In this document: one piece after another, positions 46,535-58,054 of the stretch
Numbering within the stretch: the first letter of the stretch is position 1
Layout: the number at the start of each line of letters is the position of its first letter
Origin: Thalassospira lohafexi
Lineage (GTDB): Bacteria > Pseudomonadota > Alphaproteobacteria > Rhodospirillales > Thalassospiraceae
Reading direction: 5' to 3'
NCBI RefSeq assembly: GCF_002844275.1
Contig: NZ_NXGX01000001.1
Location: 496,001-560,000 of the forward strand
Length of the DNA: 64,000 bases
Program-made: the position numbers and the translations under genes
Notes under the pieces: model-generated
Seen by the model: the letters and a program-made list of their open reading frames with translations, nothing else
Database searches by the model: none
What the model was told of the DNA's origin: nothing

Positions 46535-47443
46535 CTAAAGTTCGGCGGCCATGGGCATCGTTCCGGCAAGTTCGCGCAGGGTATCGATAACGGCCTTCCC
46601 ACCCGTGCTAAGCGGACGGTCATGCAACCATGACAACATCACCTTGCGCGAAAGTTCCGGGCTGACAATGCGCCGTGCCCGCAGGCGTCCGGTCGAAAGT
46701 TCCATTACAAGTGAACTTCGCGGCAAAACGGTATGGCCAAGATCGCGATGCACCAGATCGACCAGCACGCGCAGGGCGTCTGCCTCGACCACAGGGGTTA
46801 AGGGCCGACCGGCACGAAAGGCGGCTTCCTGCATCTTGGCCCGCAGGCCATGTTTGTTGGTTGGCATGATGAGCGGTAAGGATAAAACATCCTCAAACGC
46901 GATGTCGGTTTCCTGTTCGCCGACCCGTGATGGATGGGAAATCAGATACAGGTCTTCGCGCCATAACGGTTCCGCATGCAGGCTGCGCGATATCATGCCA
47001 TCATGCAGAATGCCGATATCAAGACGCCCCGACAGCAACCCTTCCTGAACATCCCCGGTCAGGTCTTCGGCAATTGAAATGTTCAGATCGGGAAACCGAT
47101 CACGCAATGCTTCGACCAGCGCACCGGTAATCACAATGCCCGCACTGGGCGGCACACCAACATGAACATGCCCGGTGACCTGACTGCGCCGGGCTGAAAG
47201 ATCGGCTTCAAGCCGTGCGAGATCACCCAGGATGACGCGGGCGCGTTCCGCCAGCATCTGTCCGGCTTCGGTCAGTTTGACCCCGCGACCCGTGCGTTCA
47301 AGAAGCTTCGTATCAAGCGCCTCTTCAAGCAGATTAAGCTGACGGCTTAAGGCAGGCTGAGACAGATTAAGCCGTTCTGCCGCACGCGACAGACTGCCGA
47401 GCTCGGCAATATGAACAAAACTTCGAAGCTGTTTGATATCCAT
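46535..47443 (-). CDS. LysR-family transcriptional regulator
   Basis: 302 residues from MDIKQLRSFVHIAELGSL (ATG 47443). The LysR helix-turn-helix SLSRAAERLNLSQPALSRQL occupies residues about 15-36. The effector-binding domain follows. It is divergent from an EamA-family exporter gene, the usual arrangement for a LysR protein that controls an efflux pump. The frame is open 108 nt further upstream but has no domain similarity there. Confidence 0.93.
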   Translation of the reverse strand: MDIKQLRSFVHIAELGSLSRAAERLNLSQPALSRQLNLLEEALDTKLLERTGRGVKLTEAGQMLAERARVILGDLARLEADLSARRSQVTGHVHVGVPPSAGIVITGALVEALRDRFPDLNISIAEDLTGDVQEGLLSGRLDIGILHDGMISRSLHAEPLWREDLYLISHPSRVGEQETDIAFEDVLSLPLIMPTNKHGLRAKMQEAAFRAGRPLTPVVEADALRVLVDLVHRDLGHTVLPRSSLVMELSTGRLRARRIVSPELSRKVMLSWLHDRPLSTGGKAVIDTLRELAGTMPMAAEL

Positions 47444-47593
47444 GCTGCTGATCCTTGGGCTGCGATGCGTGCGATGATTAAATTCAATCTGCCTTAGATA
47501 TAGCCAAAACTGATATCTGATAGCAATTAATTCGAATTGAATAATGACCAAATGCCAAGGATAGTGACGCTTGAGAGAGAACCGGAGACCATA
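47444..47593. promoter_or_regulatory. Divergent LysR/EamA control region
   Basis: This 150-nt AT-rich interval contains a perfect palindrome AATTCGAATT (47529-47538) inside the larger repeat CAATT-N6-AATTG (47524-47539). A LysR-type binding site is likely here. The position of the promoters could not be resolved. Confidence 0.45.
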
Positions 47594-48559
47594 ATGACCT
47601 CAACGCCCCAATCACAACCCGTTGTAAAACCAGTCGGTTCGGCCTTAACGCTTGTGCTGTTGTCCACGGCCGCCTTTGCCATGAAGGGCCTTCTGGCCAA
47701 ATTTGTTTATGCGACGGGGATGACGGTGGATGGGCTGTTGTTATTACGGTTCATGATCGCGATGCCGTTCTTTTGGGTCGGGGTGTATTTCTTTGGCAAG
47801 AACCGCCCCGGTGAACGGCTAATGAAACCGGTCGATCTGGCGTGGGGGGCATTATATGGCGGCTTGTTCTTTGCCGCTGCGCTGTTTGATTTTACGGCGG
47901 TCTCACTCATTGAAGTGACCGTATCGCGGATTGTTCTGTTTACCTTCCCGGCAATTGTCCTGATCCTTGAATGTCTGCACAAATGGCGGTTGCCGCCGTT
48001 GCGCCAGATATTCTGTTTTGCGGTGACCTATCTTGGTTTGGTGCTGGTTTTGGCCCCGGATGGCTTCGGGGCGGTGTCGGGTACATTGTGGATCGGGGCG
48101 TTTTGGGCGTTTGCCTCGGCATTGACCTATGCGGCCTATCTTTATTTTGGGCAACGCATGATCCAGGTGATTGGTTCAATGCATTTTGCCGCCTTGGTCA
48201 ATACCATGGCCGGTCTATCGATGATTCTTTATGAACTGATCGTGCAAAACCCGCTGAACCTGAACGTTGATGGTGTTTTATGGACGGCGGCGATATCGAT
48301 CTTTTGCACGGTTATTCCGTTCTTCCTGCTCTATGAAGGCATTCGTCGCATTGGGGCAACACAGGCAGCCTTGATTTCGCTGTCGGGGCCCGCGATGACA
48401 TTCTTTGCTGCGTGGCTGCTGTTGGGGGAAGTTTTGACTTTGCCGCAGATTGCTGGCTTTGCCATCGTCATCATCGGTGTTGCATCAATCAAAAATGGTG
48501 TGACGTTGGCGGGTGTTGGACGATTGCTGGCCCGGCCGTTCTTTTCAGCAAACAAATAG
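47594..48559 (+). CDS. EamA/DMT-family transporter
   Basis: 321 residues with ten expected membrane spans and two EamA repeats (first near residues 15-150, second near 165-300). The start at 47594 follows GGAGA. DMT-superfamily proteins usually export amino acids or other metabolites. It is divergent from the LysR gene that probably controls it. Substrate unknown. Confidence 0.9.
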   Translation: MTSTPQSQPVVKPVGSALTLVLLSTAAFAMKGLLAKFVYATGMTVDGLLLLRFMIAMPFFWVGVYFFGKNRPGERLMKPVDLAWGALYGGLFFAAALFDFTAVSLIEVTVSRIVLFTFPAIVLILECLHKWRLPPLRQIFCFAVTYLGLVLVLAPDGFGAVSGTLWIGAFWAFASALTYAAYLYFGQRMIQVIGSMHFAALVNTMAGLSMILYELIVQNPLNLNVDGVLWTAAISIFCTVIPFFLLYEGIRRIGATQAALISLSGPAMTFFAAWLLLGEVLTLPQIAGFAIVIIGVASIKNGVTLAGVGRLLARPFFSANK

Positions 48560-48647
48560 TCAACCGGTCAAAACTCTGGTCCAGACTTGGACACTGCATT
48601 CTTCAGACAGATGCTACAGAGCCTTGTTCGTCACAATGAGGCGATGA

Positions 48648-49229
48648 TCATTCGTCGCGTTGCCAGCGACGGATTTCGATTTCATGTTCAGGAAGCCGTT
48701 CTCCGCGGCGCCATTGCAGTGGGTCAATGAATTCACCCGCCCATGCGCCGCTGCGTGATTGGCGGGCACTGTCTTCTGTCGCGCCATATTCGGGCATTTC
48801 ATCCCGGCGGGCGACAGCCATGCCCCGCGCAATCAGGCTTTGTCCGATATCGACACCATTGGCATTGCGACAAACCGCCATGTTGCGGTGATAGCGGTTC
48901 TTGCCACGTACCTCACAGGTGATCGGGGTGGCGACCAAAAGGTTGGTTGTAACTTGCCATGCTTCGGCACCGCAGGCCGTGCTTTGCCCGTTCACCAAAC
49001 ATTTCTGAAACCGTTCAAGCGCGTCGGCCCCCCACAAATCAATGCGGCGAAAGCCAAACTCCAGCGTATCGGGATCAACCGCACGGGCGGTTCCCGAAAG
49101 GGTGTCAAAATCGGGGTCTGCATGGGCAGGGTCGTCAGGCAGGGTGCAGCCAAGTGCCAACACCAATACCGTAGGCAGGAAAGCCAGATGGGGGTATATG
49201 TGGGGGCGTTCCTCCACCACGGGCCTCAA
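48648..49229 (-). CDS. SNase-like (thermonuclease fold) lipoprotein
   Basis: About 193 residues. The fold is read from RRIDLWGADALE, a CGAEAW segment and NRYHRNMAVC; these align with the catalytic Arg35, Glu43 and Arg87 of staphylococcal nuclease. A hydrophobic stretch ending LALGC near residue 28 looks like a lipobox. The only start I find is a TTG overlapping the stop of the upstream NTF2-like gene. It could be an active nuclease or a diverged envelope protein. Confidence 0.72.
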   Translation of the reverse strand: MRPVVEERPHIYPHLAFLPTVLVLALGCTLPDDPAHADPDFDTLSGTARAVDPDTLEFGFRRIDLWGADALERFQKCLVNGQSTACGAEAWQVTTNLLVATPITCEVRGKNRYHRNMAVCRNANGVDIGQSLIARGMAVARRDEMPEYGATEDSARQSRSGAWAGEFIDPLQWRRGERLPEHEIEIRRWQRDE

Positions 49230-49618
49230 TACAGATCGCTGTAACGAATTTCGTCAAGCTGGGCGAAAACGATCTGCCATTGATCTTCCTGCTTAAGCAG
49301 GGCAAAGGCATAGTCGCAATCAAAGATCAGATTGTTTTCCGAATTGCCAAAGCGGAAAGAGACAATCGCGCGAGCCCCGCCGGGAAGGGCTGAGTGCTGC
49401 TCGACCAAAATCGATTTTGCCTTGGCCAGATCGGCGGTTTTCAATTCTTCAAAGAAAGACTGATGATAGGTGTGCAGGTCCTCAACCGATGAAATCGCAT
49501 GCACCCCGGAAAGATCATTGATCAGGCTGGGGTAATGATAAAATTCATCAAGTGCGGTTTGCTCAAGCTTCAGATGCGCGTCGACATAACGGCGAAAAAA
49601 ACTCCCCAAGTCTTCCAT
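49226..49618 (-). CDS. NTF2-like fold protein, unknown function
   Basis: 130 residues: helix (FFRRYVDAHLKLEQTALDEFYH), then strands ending in FDCDYAFALLKQEDQWQIVFAQLDEI, an NTF2/SnoaL-like pattern. No signal peptide, AAAGGAAAG ribosome site. It lies just downstream of ligA on the same strand and overlaps the SNase-like gene. Substrate or partner unknown. Confidence 0.75.
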   Translation of the reverse strand: MEDLGSFFRRYVDAHLKLEQTALDEFYHYPSLINDLSGVHAISSVEDLHTYHQSFFEELKTADLAKAKSILVEQHSALPGGARAIVSFRFGNSENNLIFDCDYAFALLKQEDQWQIVFAQLDEIRYSDLY

Positions 49619-49650
49619 CGGCTATCTTTCCTTTGCGTTATGACACGGTT

Positions 49651-51819
<2,169 letters not shown>

Positions 51820-53490
51820 TTAACGAGGTTGTTCTAACAGGCTGTCGGCAGCAGCACGGGCTTCTGCGGTGACGGAATGACCGGCCAGCATTCGGGCAAT
51901 TTCTTCGCGCCGGGCACCATCGACCAAGGCATCTACACGGGTGACCATGGTGCCCTCTGTTTCGCGCTTGGCAATATAAAAATGCGTGCGGCCGCGCGCA
52001 GCAACCTGCGGGCTGTGGGTGATGACAAGGATCTGACGTTCCTTGGCCAGCAAATGCAACCGTTCGCCAATGGCGGCCGCCGTGGCCCCACCAACACCAC
52101 TGTCGACTTCATCAAAGACAAGGCTGGGCACAGCCGACACACGGGCCAACACAACTTTCAACGCCAGCAGGAACCGCGAAAGCTCCCCGCCCGATGCGAT
52201 TTTATTGAGTGCGCCGGGCGGGCTGCCGGGGTTGGTGGCAACGGTAAACTGGATACGGTCAATACCCTCGCTGCCCCATTCGTTTTCGTCGGTTTTGGCA
52301 ATGTCGGTAACAAAGCTTGCCTTTTCCATGCGAAGCGGCGGCAGTTCGGCGTTGATCGCCGTATCAAGCTTCGCCGCGGCCTCTTTACGCGCAGCATGTA
52401 GCTTTTCCGCGGCCTCAACGAACGCGGAACGGTATTGCGCAACGGCGGCGGTCAAGCGCGACAGTTCCTTTTCGCCAAATTCAAGCTGATCGATCTGGGA
52501 TCGGAAATCTTTCATCAACGCGTTTAAGCCATCGACCGGAACATTGTATTTGCGCGCAGCCGCACGCAGCGCAAACAACCGTTCTTCGACATTTTCCTGA
52601 TGACCGGTATCGACATTGAGATCGGCAAGCGTTGCTGAAATCGACCGGTTGGCTTCTTCTAGCTCAATCGCGGCACGGTCGAGCGCCTCGATAATTGGTT
52701 CAAACCGGCCATCGGCCTTTTCAAGTTCACGTTCAAGGCACCTTTGCGCACCACGCAGCGCGCTTTCCGCCCCTTTGCCACGTGAAAGCTCCCCGCTGGC
52801 ATCATTCAACGCCGCGACAAGTTTTTCGCCGTGCATCAAAAACTGGCGTTCTTCGGCAAGGCGTTCTTCTTCGCCTTCTTCGGGGCCAAGCTTTTCAAGT
52901 TCATCGACCGCATGACGCAGCCATTCTTCCTCTTCGCGCGCCTTATCAATGCGCGCACGTGCGGTGTTGAGTTCTTTTTGCGTTTCGCGCCAGGCCCGCC
53001 AATGATCACGCACGGCAAGGGCCATGCTGCCAAGATCGCCATGGGCATCAAGGGTGGATCGGTGCGTGGTTGGATCAAGCAACCCGTGCTGATCAAACTG
53101 GCCCTGAATTTCAACACAGTAATCGCCAACGTCACGCAGAAGGCCGACGGATACCGCCTGATCGTTGACATAGGCGCGCGATCGTCCATCGGCCGTGACA
53201 ACCCGCCGGACAACCAGTTCCTCGCCCTCAAGATCAATGTCCTGCCCAGACAGCAGCCGATAAACCGGATGACCTTGCGGCAGGACAAAGGTCGCGGAAA
53301 CACTGCATTTATCACAGCCATGGCGGACAAGCCCGCTGTCGGCACGCGCGCCAAGGGCCAGACCCAATGAGTCAAGCAGGATCGATTTACCCGCACCTGT
53401 TTCCCCGGTCAGGACGCTAAGCCCATCGTGAAAATCAAGATCCAGTTTGTCGATAAGGACTACGTTCCGAATGCTGAGGCGTCGAAGCAT
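51820..53490 (-). CDS. recN: DNA repair protein RecN
   Basis: 556 residues: SMC-like ATPase with Walker A GETGAGKS (29-36), long coiled coils in the middle (about 150-370) and a C-terminal signature and Walker B region (ASGGELSRFLLALKVV, LVFDEVDSGVGG). It takes part in double-strand-break repair. A GTTC-N7-GTTC LexA box lies upstream at 53685-53699, fitting SOS control. Confidence 0.96.
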   Translation of the reverse strand: MLRRLSIRNVVLIDKLDLDFHDGLSVLTGETGAGKSILLDSLGLALGARADSGLVRHGCDKCSVSATFVLPQGHPVYRLLSGQDIDLEGEELVVRRVVTADGRSRAYVNDQAVSVGLLRDVGDYCVEIQGQFDQHGLLDPTTHRSTLDAHGDLGSMALAVRDHWRAWRETQKELNTARARIDKAREEEEWLRHAVDELEKLGPEEGEEERLAEERQFLMHGEKLVAALNDASGELSRGKGAESALRGAQRCLERELEKADGRFEPIIEALDRAAIELEEANRSISATLADLNVDTGHQENVEERLFALRAAARKYNVPVDGLNALMKDFRSQIDQLEFGEKELSRLTAAVAQYRSAFVEAAEKLHAARKEAAAKLDTAINAELPPLRMEKASFVTDIAKTDENEWGSEGIDRIQFTVATNPGSPPGALNKIASGGELSRFLLALKVVLARVSAVPSLVFDEVDSGVGGATAAAIGERLHLLAKERQILVITHSPQVAARGRTHFYIAKRETEGTMVTRVDALVDGARREEIARMLAGHSVTAEARAAADSLLEQPR

Positions 53491-53684
53491 CGCTGGGTAC
53501 TGATGTTGTTAACGGGGCAGCAGACAGGTCTGGCACGGATGATCGGGCAAAACGTCGCTGTAACTTGCACAGTGCCCAATCCTGATGGCGCTTGCAAGTC
53601 TTGCGCATGCCGGTATTCGGGCAAAAACACCCAATCCGCAGTCTTCTGCGAAAAATGTTTTAAAACAGCATGCAAGAACAGTTT

Positions 53685-53699
53685 GTTCTTGTTGTGTTC
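53685..53699. promoter_or_regulatory. recN: LexA (SOS) box candidate upstream of recN
   Basis: GTTC-TTGTTGT-GTTC is the direct-repeat form recognised by alphaproteobacterial LexA. The preceding bases make a wider inverted repeat, AAGAACA-GTT-TGTTCTT (53674-53690). It lies about 195 nt upstream of the recN start, between recN and bamD. Confidence 0.7.
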
Positions 53700-53700
53700 T

Positions 53701-53728
53701 GGTGTGATTTCATCTGTGATATCACACC
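53701..53728. repeat. Inverted repeat between recN and bamD
   Basis: GGTGTGAT and ATCACACC (53701-53708 and 53721-53728) flank 12 nt. A shorter perfect palindrome, TGTGATATCACA, lies at 53715-53726. It could be an operator or a weak bamD terminator; no T-tract follows on either strand. Confidence 0.45.
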
Positions 53729-53773
53729 ATTAACGCTGGAGTCTTAAAGGGCGTTTAGGCCGGTTGTGGATAA

Positions 53774-54604
53774 TCAGAACAGGTCACTAACCGACTGGGT
53801 TGCAGAATCCCACCAGCTTTTATCATCCTGTGCGGCCTTGATCGTGTCGTCATCGACCAGAAGCGCATAAGAATCGCTGTAATATTCACTGCCCGGGAAG
53901 TTATGGCCAAGAACCGATGCGGTGCGTTTTGCCTCACCCTCAAGCCCAAGGGCGAGATAGCATTCGGTCAGGCGCGCCAGTGCCTCGGGAACGTGCGTGG
54001 TGGTCTGGTACTTATCAAGAACCGATTTAAACCGGTTGATTGCCGCCAGAAATTCCTGACGATCCTGATAATACCGGCCGACACTCATTTCCTTGCCCGC
54101 AAGGTGGTCAACCGTCAGGTCTTTTTTCAATTTGGCATCGCGGGCATATTTGCTGTCGGGGAAACGGCGGATGATGTCATCAAGTGCCTGCATCGCGTCC
54201 TGTGTCATTTGCTGATCACGGCCGACGTCGGAAATCTGTTCGTAATAGGAAAGCGCCTTGAGGTAATAGGCATACGGCACATCCGGGTTGGCCGGATGGA
54301 GCGAAATAAAGCGGTCAATCGCGCTGATCGCATCATCGTATTTGTTGTCCTGATAATAGGCATATGCCGACATCAGGGTCGCCTTGGTCGCCCAGACCGA
54401 ATAGGGGTGCTGGCGTTCGACTTCATCAAACGCCTCGGCCGCCTGTTGGTATTCCTTGGCATCAAGCAGATCTTGCGCGCTGTTATACAGCTCGGAAACC
54501 GGACGTTCGACATATTCCGGCGCATCATTGCTTGAGCAGGCAGCAAGCAGAATGGCCATGCCACAAATTGCAATGATGTTTTTGGCGCGAACGGTACTCA
54601 GCAC
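53774..54604 (-). CDS. bamD: Outer-membrane assembly lipoprotein BamD
   Basis: 276 residues. The signal ends in lipobox LLAAC (about residues 19-23). The TPR-type helical repeats read LYNSAQDLLDAKEYQQAAEAFDEVERQHPYS and FPDSKYARDA. BamD is the essential lipoprotein of the BAM complex that inserts beta-barrel proteins. It follows lpxC, as in other alphaproteobacteria. Confidence 0.95.
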   Translation of the reverse strand: MLSTVRAKNIIAICGMAILLAACSSNDAPEYVERPVSELYNSAQDLLDAKEYQQAAEAFDEVERQHPYSVWATKATLMSAYAYYQDNKYDDAISAIDRFISLHPANPDVPYAYYLKALSYYEQISDVGRDQQMTQDAMQALDDIIRRFPDSKYARDAKLKKDLTVDHLAGKEMSVGRYYQDRQEFLAAINRFKSVLDKYQTTTHVPEALARLTECYLALGLEGEAKRTASVLGHNFPGSEYYSDSYALLVDDDTIKAAQDDKSWWDSATQSVSDLF

Positions 54605-54773
54605 TGTGACCTATCCTTGAACTTCGTGAGGCACATTTTAAAAAATCCGCCGGACTATATCATGGGGAGGGCGGGATTGGGCAAGTAGTTGTATGCCCAT
54701 TTGGCACTTTTATCGGCCATCAGGTTTTATCGGGCAAGAAGACATTGCAAAATTCACCGTTCAGAGACGAAAA

Positions 54774-54796
54774 AAGGCGACCATGACGGTCGCCTT
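54774..54796 (-). terminator. Rho-independent terminator of lpxC
   Basis: On the minus strand AAGGCGACC and GGTCGCCTT enclose a short loop and are followed by TTTTC. It lies about 55 nt past the lpxC stop and separates lpxC from bamD. Confidence 0.88.
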
Positions 54797-54849
54797 AATC
54801 ACATGATCACAACACATTTTCATGCTGCAATGCTTAAGCCAGCGCTGGC

Positions 54850-55821
54850 TTAGGCCGTCGCCAGAACCGGCGCGTCGTTAACAGCATAAAGGGCTGATTT
54901 GCGCATCGGCACAACCTGATAGGCGCTTTCATCAGAAAGCAGCGCTTTGAGCAGCAGGTTGTTGACGTGATGACCTGATTTATAGGCGGTCACTTTGCCC
55001 TGAAGCTGCATCCCGGCGGTATAAAGATCACCCAGCGCATCAAGGATTTTGTGGCGCACGAATTCATCTTCGTAGCGCAGGCCTTCTTCGTTCATGACTT
55101 CGTCGCCCGACAGGACAACCGCGTTATCAAGCGACCCACCGCGCGCCAGACCGGCGGAGCGCATGGCTTCAACTTCGTGAAGGAAGCCAAAAGTACGGGC
55201 ACGTGAAATGTTGGCAACGAAAACGCCGTCATCAAATTTGACGGACATACGCTGATTGGCAATCGCCTTGCTGGCGAAATCAATTTCGAAATCAACTTCA
55301 AAACCGTTGCCCGGCTCAATGCGTGCCGTGCAGCCGTTGTAATCGACTTCGACGGATTTCAAAACTTCGATCACCTGACGCGGTGCGTCCTGTTCTTCGA
55401 TCCCGACACAGTCAATCAGGAAGTTGAACGGGGCTGAGCTGCCGTCCATGACCGGCACTTCGTCGGCATCAATGTCAATCAGGACATTATCAATGCGTGC
55501 CCCGGCAAGGGCGGCCATCAAATGTTCGATGGTGCCAATCTTGATGCCCTTGGAGGCATCGCCAAGACAGGTGCAAAGACGGGTATCAATCACACCATCA
55601 TAGCGCGCCGGATACAGTGGCTGTTCCGCCAGATCCGTGCGGCGGAAGACGATGCCGTGATCAATTTCTGCCGGATGGAGGGTGATGCGGATTTTCTGAC
55701 CGGAATGCAGCCCGACACCAGCGCAGCCGATGGACGCTTTGAGCGTGCGCTGACAAACGATATCGTTATCCGATACGCCTGTTTGCGCGAATGCGGCGCT
55801 TAGGTCAGTAATCTTGTTCAA
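54850..55821 (-). CDS. lpxC: UDP-3-O-acyl-N-acetylglucosamine deacetylase LpxC
   Basis: 323 residues from a TTG at 55821 preceded by GGGGG; a longer TTG frame starts at 55854. LpxC landmarks: QRTLKASIGCAGVGLHSG, TIEHLMAALAGARIDN (His of zinc site), VPVMDGSSAPF and HKILDALGDLYTAG. It deacetylates the first committed intermediate of lipid A synthesis, with zinc. It follows ftsZ after a terminator. Confidence 0.94.
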   Translation of the reverse strand: MNKITDLSAAFAQTGVSDNDIVCQRTLKASIGCAGVGLHSGQKIRITLHPAEIDHGIVFRRTDLAEQPLYPARYDGVIDTRLCTCLGDASKGIKIGTIEHLMAALAGARIDNVLIDIDADEVPVMDGSSAPFNFLIDCVGIEEQDAPRQVIEVLKSVEVDYNGCTARIEPGNGFEVDFEIDFASKAIANQRMSVKFDDGVFVANISRARTFGFLHEVEAMRSAGLARGGSLDNAVVLSGDEVMNEEGLRYEDEFVRHKILDALGDLYTAGMQLQGKVTAYKSGHHVNNLLLKALLSDESAYQVVPMRKSALYAVNDAPVLATA

Positions 55822-56109
55822 GGTAACCCCCAAATCAGGTCCGTCAGTTTGCAATCAAATGTTGTGTGAAGCGTCATGAGTAATCGTAACCGTCGCTTCG
55901 TTAGTTTCAGACATTACCGATAGAATGACAATCAAACAAATCACTCTTTGTTACGCTTTGTAACCGATTTAAGTATTTGAAAATAAACGTATTTATGTCG
56001 ATACGGTCAGCAAAAACGTATGTGTTTTTGCAAATGCAGCGCATCCAGTTCGCGGCTTTTTCGTCACAAGGCGTTTCGGTCCGCGTCATGCCATGAAGGT
56101 CGCCTATAA
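55822..56109. other. Intergenic region upstream of lpxC
   Basis: About 290 nt between the ftsZ terminator and lpxC. It contains a GAAGCG...CGCTTC repeat around 55870-55900 and AT-rich DNA at 55960-56040. Presumably it holds the lpxC promoter. A 60-codon minus-strand frame here has no recognisable features. Confidence 0.5.
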
Positions 56110-56140
56110 AAAAAGGGAAGGCATTTTGCCTTCCCTTTTT
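56110..56140. terminator. Rho-independent terminator of ftsZ
   Basis: AAAAAGGGAAGGCA and TGCCTTCCCTTTTT form a 14-bp stem with a 3-nt loop. It lies about 18 nt past the ftsZ stop, with A/T tracts on both sides. Confidence 0.93.
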
Positions 56141-56157
56141 CGCGCGGAGAAACGTCG

Positions 56158-57822
56158 TTAGTTGGCCTGACGACGTAGGAAGGCCGGGATCTCAAGAAGG
56201 TCATCAGACGCACCAGGCGCCTTGCCCCGGGAAGAGGGCTCCTTGTTCATGACCTGCGATCCATCATCGTGCAGGGGCATTTCGGTCTGACGCGGCGCAG
56301 GTGCCTGCGGTTGCGCGACCTTGGGGGCAGCATGCTGTTGCGGCTGTCCCTGCTGTTCCCTGGCGGTTTTGTTTTTACCAAACAGGCTGCTTAGGACCGA
56401 ACGCGGCGATGTTGCGTTCTGGGCATCTGCGGCCTCAAAGACGTCCGGGCTGTGTTTGCTGACCGGTGCGGCTTCGCTTGGTGAAACAGCGCGCGGCGGA
56501 ATGAATGCCATGTCGCCGTTGCTGTTTGGTTTTTCGGTTGCACGAAGGACCGGTTTCGGTTTCAGGACCGTCTGGCCCATTTCAATCGACCCGGTTTGCT
56601 GTGCTTCGGCCTGATGGTTCAGTTCTGGCTGATGCGCACTGCCGGTGGCAGCAAAGCGATCTGCTGGAATCTGATCAATCGAAGCACCGCCTGCATAGTC
56701 ATCCTGTGCCATGCCGGCTGCTGGTGCGCTGGCGGCGGCATTGCCGGCACCATGCTGACCAAATGACGGTGCAGCTGCGACTTTTTCTGCCGGTTCAGCC
56801 GCCTTGGGCTGTGCGACGGAAACAGTGGTTGGCTGCGGACGACGGACGTCTTCGGCATCAATACCGGTTGCGACCACAGAAACACGCAACGCGCCTTCGA
56901 TGGTCGGGTCAAAGGTCGACCCAAAGATGATGTTGGCTTCGGAGGCGACTTCTTCGCGAATACGGTTCGCGGCTTCGTCGACTTCGTAAAGCGCCATGTC
57001 CATGCCGCCGGTGATGTTGATCAGGACAGCACGTGCGCCCTTCATCGAAGCATCTTCCAGAAGCGGATTTGCGATGGCAGCTTCGGCGGCCTCAAGGGCA
57101 CGTTTTTCGCCAGATGCTTCGCCGGTGCCCATCATGGCTTTGCCCATCTCGCTCATCACAGTGCGGATATCGGCAAAGTCAAGGTTCACAAGACCCGGAA
57201 CCATCATAAGGTCGGTAATCGAACGCACGCCATTGCGCAGAACATCATCTGCCATCTGGAAAGCATCTGCGAACGTGGTTTTTTCATTCGCAACCCGGAA
57301 CAGGTTCTGGTTCGGAATGATAATCAGGGTATCAACATACTGTTGAAGTTGCTCTATCCCCTGTTCGGCAGTGCGCATACGGCGCGTGCCTTCAAAATGG
57401 AACGGCTTGGTCACAACGCCGACGGTCAGAATGCCGGCCTCTTTGGCGGCACGTGCGATGACCGGCGCTGCACCGGTACCCGTACCACCGCCCATACCGG
57501 CGGTGATGAATACCATGTGGCAGCCTTCAAGCTGTGCCTGAATTTCTTCAATCGATTCTTCTGCTGCGGCACCTCCGGCATCGGGACGTGCGCCTGCACC
57601 CAGGCCTTGGGTAATTTTGCGGCCAAGCTGCATTTTGCGCGTGGCTTTGCTTTGGGTCAGGGCCTGAGAATCGGTATTGGCAACAACAAAGTCACATCCT
57701 TCAAGTTCGGATGTGATCATGTTGTTCACGGCGTTTCCGCCAGCACCGCCGACACCGATAACGGTGATCTTCGGTTTTAGGTTTTCTTCCGTTTCAGGTA
57801 CGGAAAAACTGATTGTACTCAT
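56158..57822 (-). CDS. ftsZ: Cell-division GTPase FtsZ
   Basis: 554 residues. The GTP signature GGGTGTG is at 111-117, the T7 loop appears as [11 protein letters not shown], and the conserved tail [14 protein letters not shown] binds FtsA and ZipA-like partners. The linker (about 330-540) is long, Ala/Pro/Gln-rich and of low complexity, as in many alphaproteobacteria. FtsZ polymerises into the division ring. It lies 232 nt downstream of ftsA. Confidence 0.97.
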   Translation of the reverse strand: MSTISFSVPETEENLKPKITVIGVGGAGGNAVNNMITSELEGCDFVVANTDSQALTQSKATRKMQLGRKITQGLGAGARPDAGGAAAEESIEEIQAQLEGCHMVFITAGMGGGTGTGAAPVIARAAKEAGILTVGVVTKPFHFEGTRRMRTAEQGIEQLQQYVDTLIIIPNQNLFRVANEKTTFADAFQMADDVLRNGVRSITDLMMVPGLVNLDFADIRTVMSEMGKAMMGTGEASGEKRALEAAEAAIANPLLEDASMKGARAVLINITGGMDMALYEVDEAANRIREEVASEANIIFGSTFDPTIEGALRVSVVATGIDAEDVRRPQPTTVSVAQPKAAEPAEKVAAAPSFGQHGAGNAAASAPAAGMAQDDYAGGASIDQIPADRFAATGSAHQPELNHQAEAQQTGSIEMGQTVLKPKPVLRATEKPNSNGDMAFIPPRAVSPSEAAPVSKHSPDVFEAADAQNATSPRSVLSSLFGKNKTAREQQGQPQQHAAPKVAQPQAPAPRQTEMPLHDDGSQVMNKEPSSRGKAPGASDDLLEIPAFLRRQAN

Positions 57823-58054
57823 TGTTTGCTCTTCCTCTCCGCGCTTTAGAGCTTAAAGATCTTACGCGACCTTCCCTTTGCCACGTATGTCAGAACACGT
57901 CCTGACACAAAGACCTCCAAGATGGTTTTAGCTGGCAAAGAGTTATTGGCGTGTTAATGCGCGCAAAAGTTTTCGAAAAAATGCAAAAAAAATCTGCATT
58001 CATTCCGATTTGCTCAGCAAACCTGCGGATTGCTTGGTTTTTGATGTTGGGAAA

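Noticed and set aside
53715..53726. TGTGATATCACA as a CRP/FNR site
   Set aside because: CRP sites need TGTGA-N6-TCACA; here only two bases separate the half-sites.
55907..56089. Minus-strand 60-codon frame upstream of lpxC
   Set aside because: No ribosome site or recognisable features; it covers the AT-rich lpxC control region.
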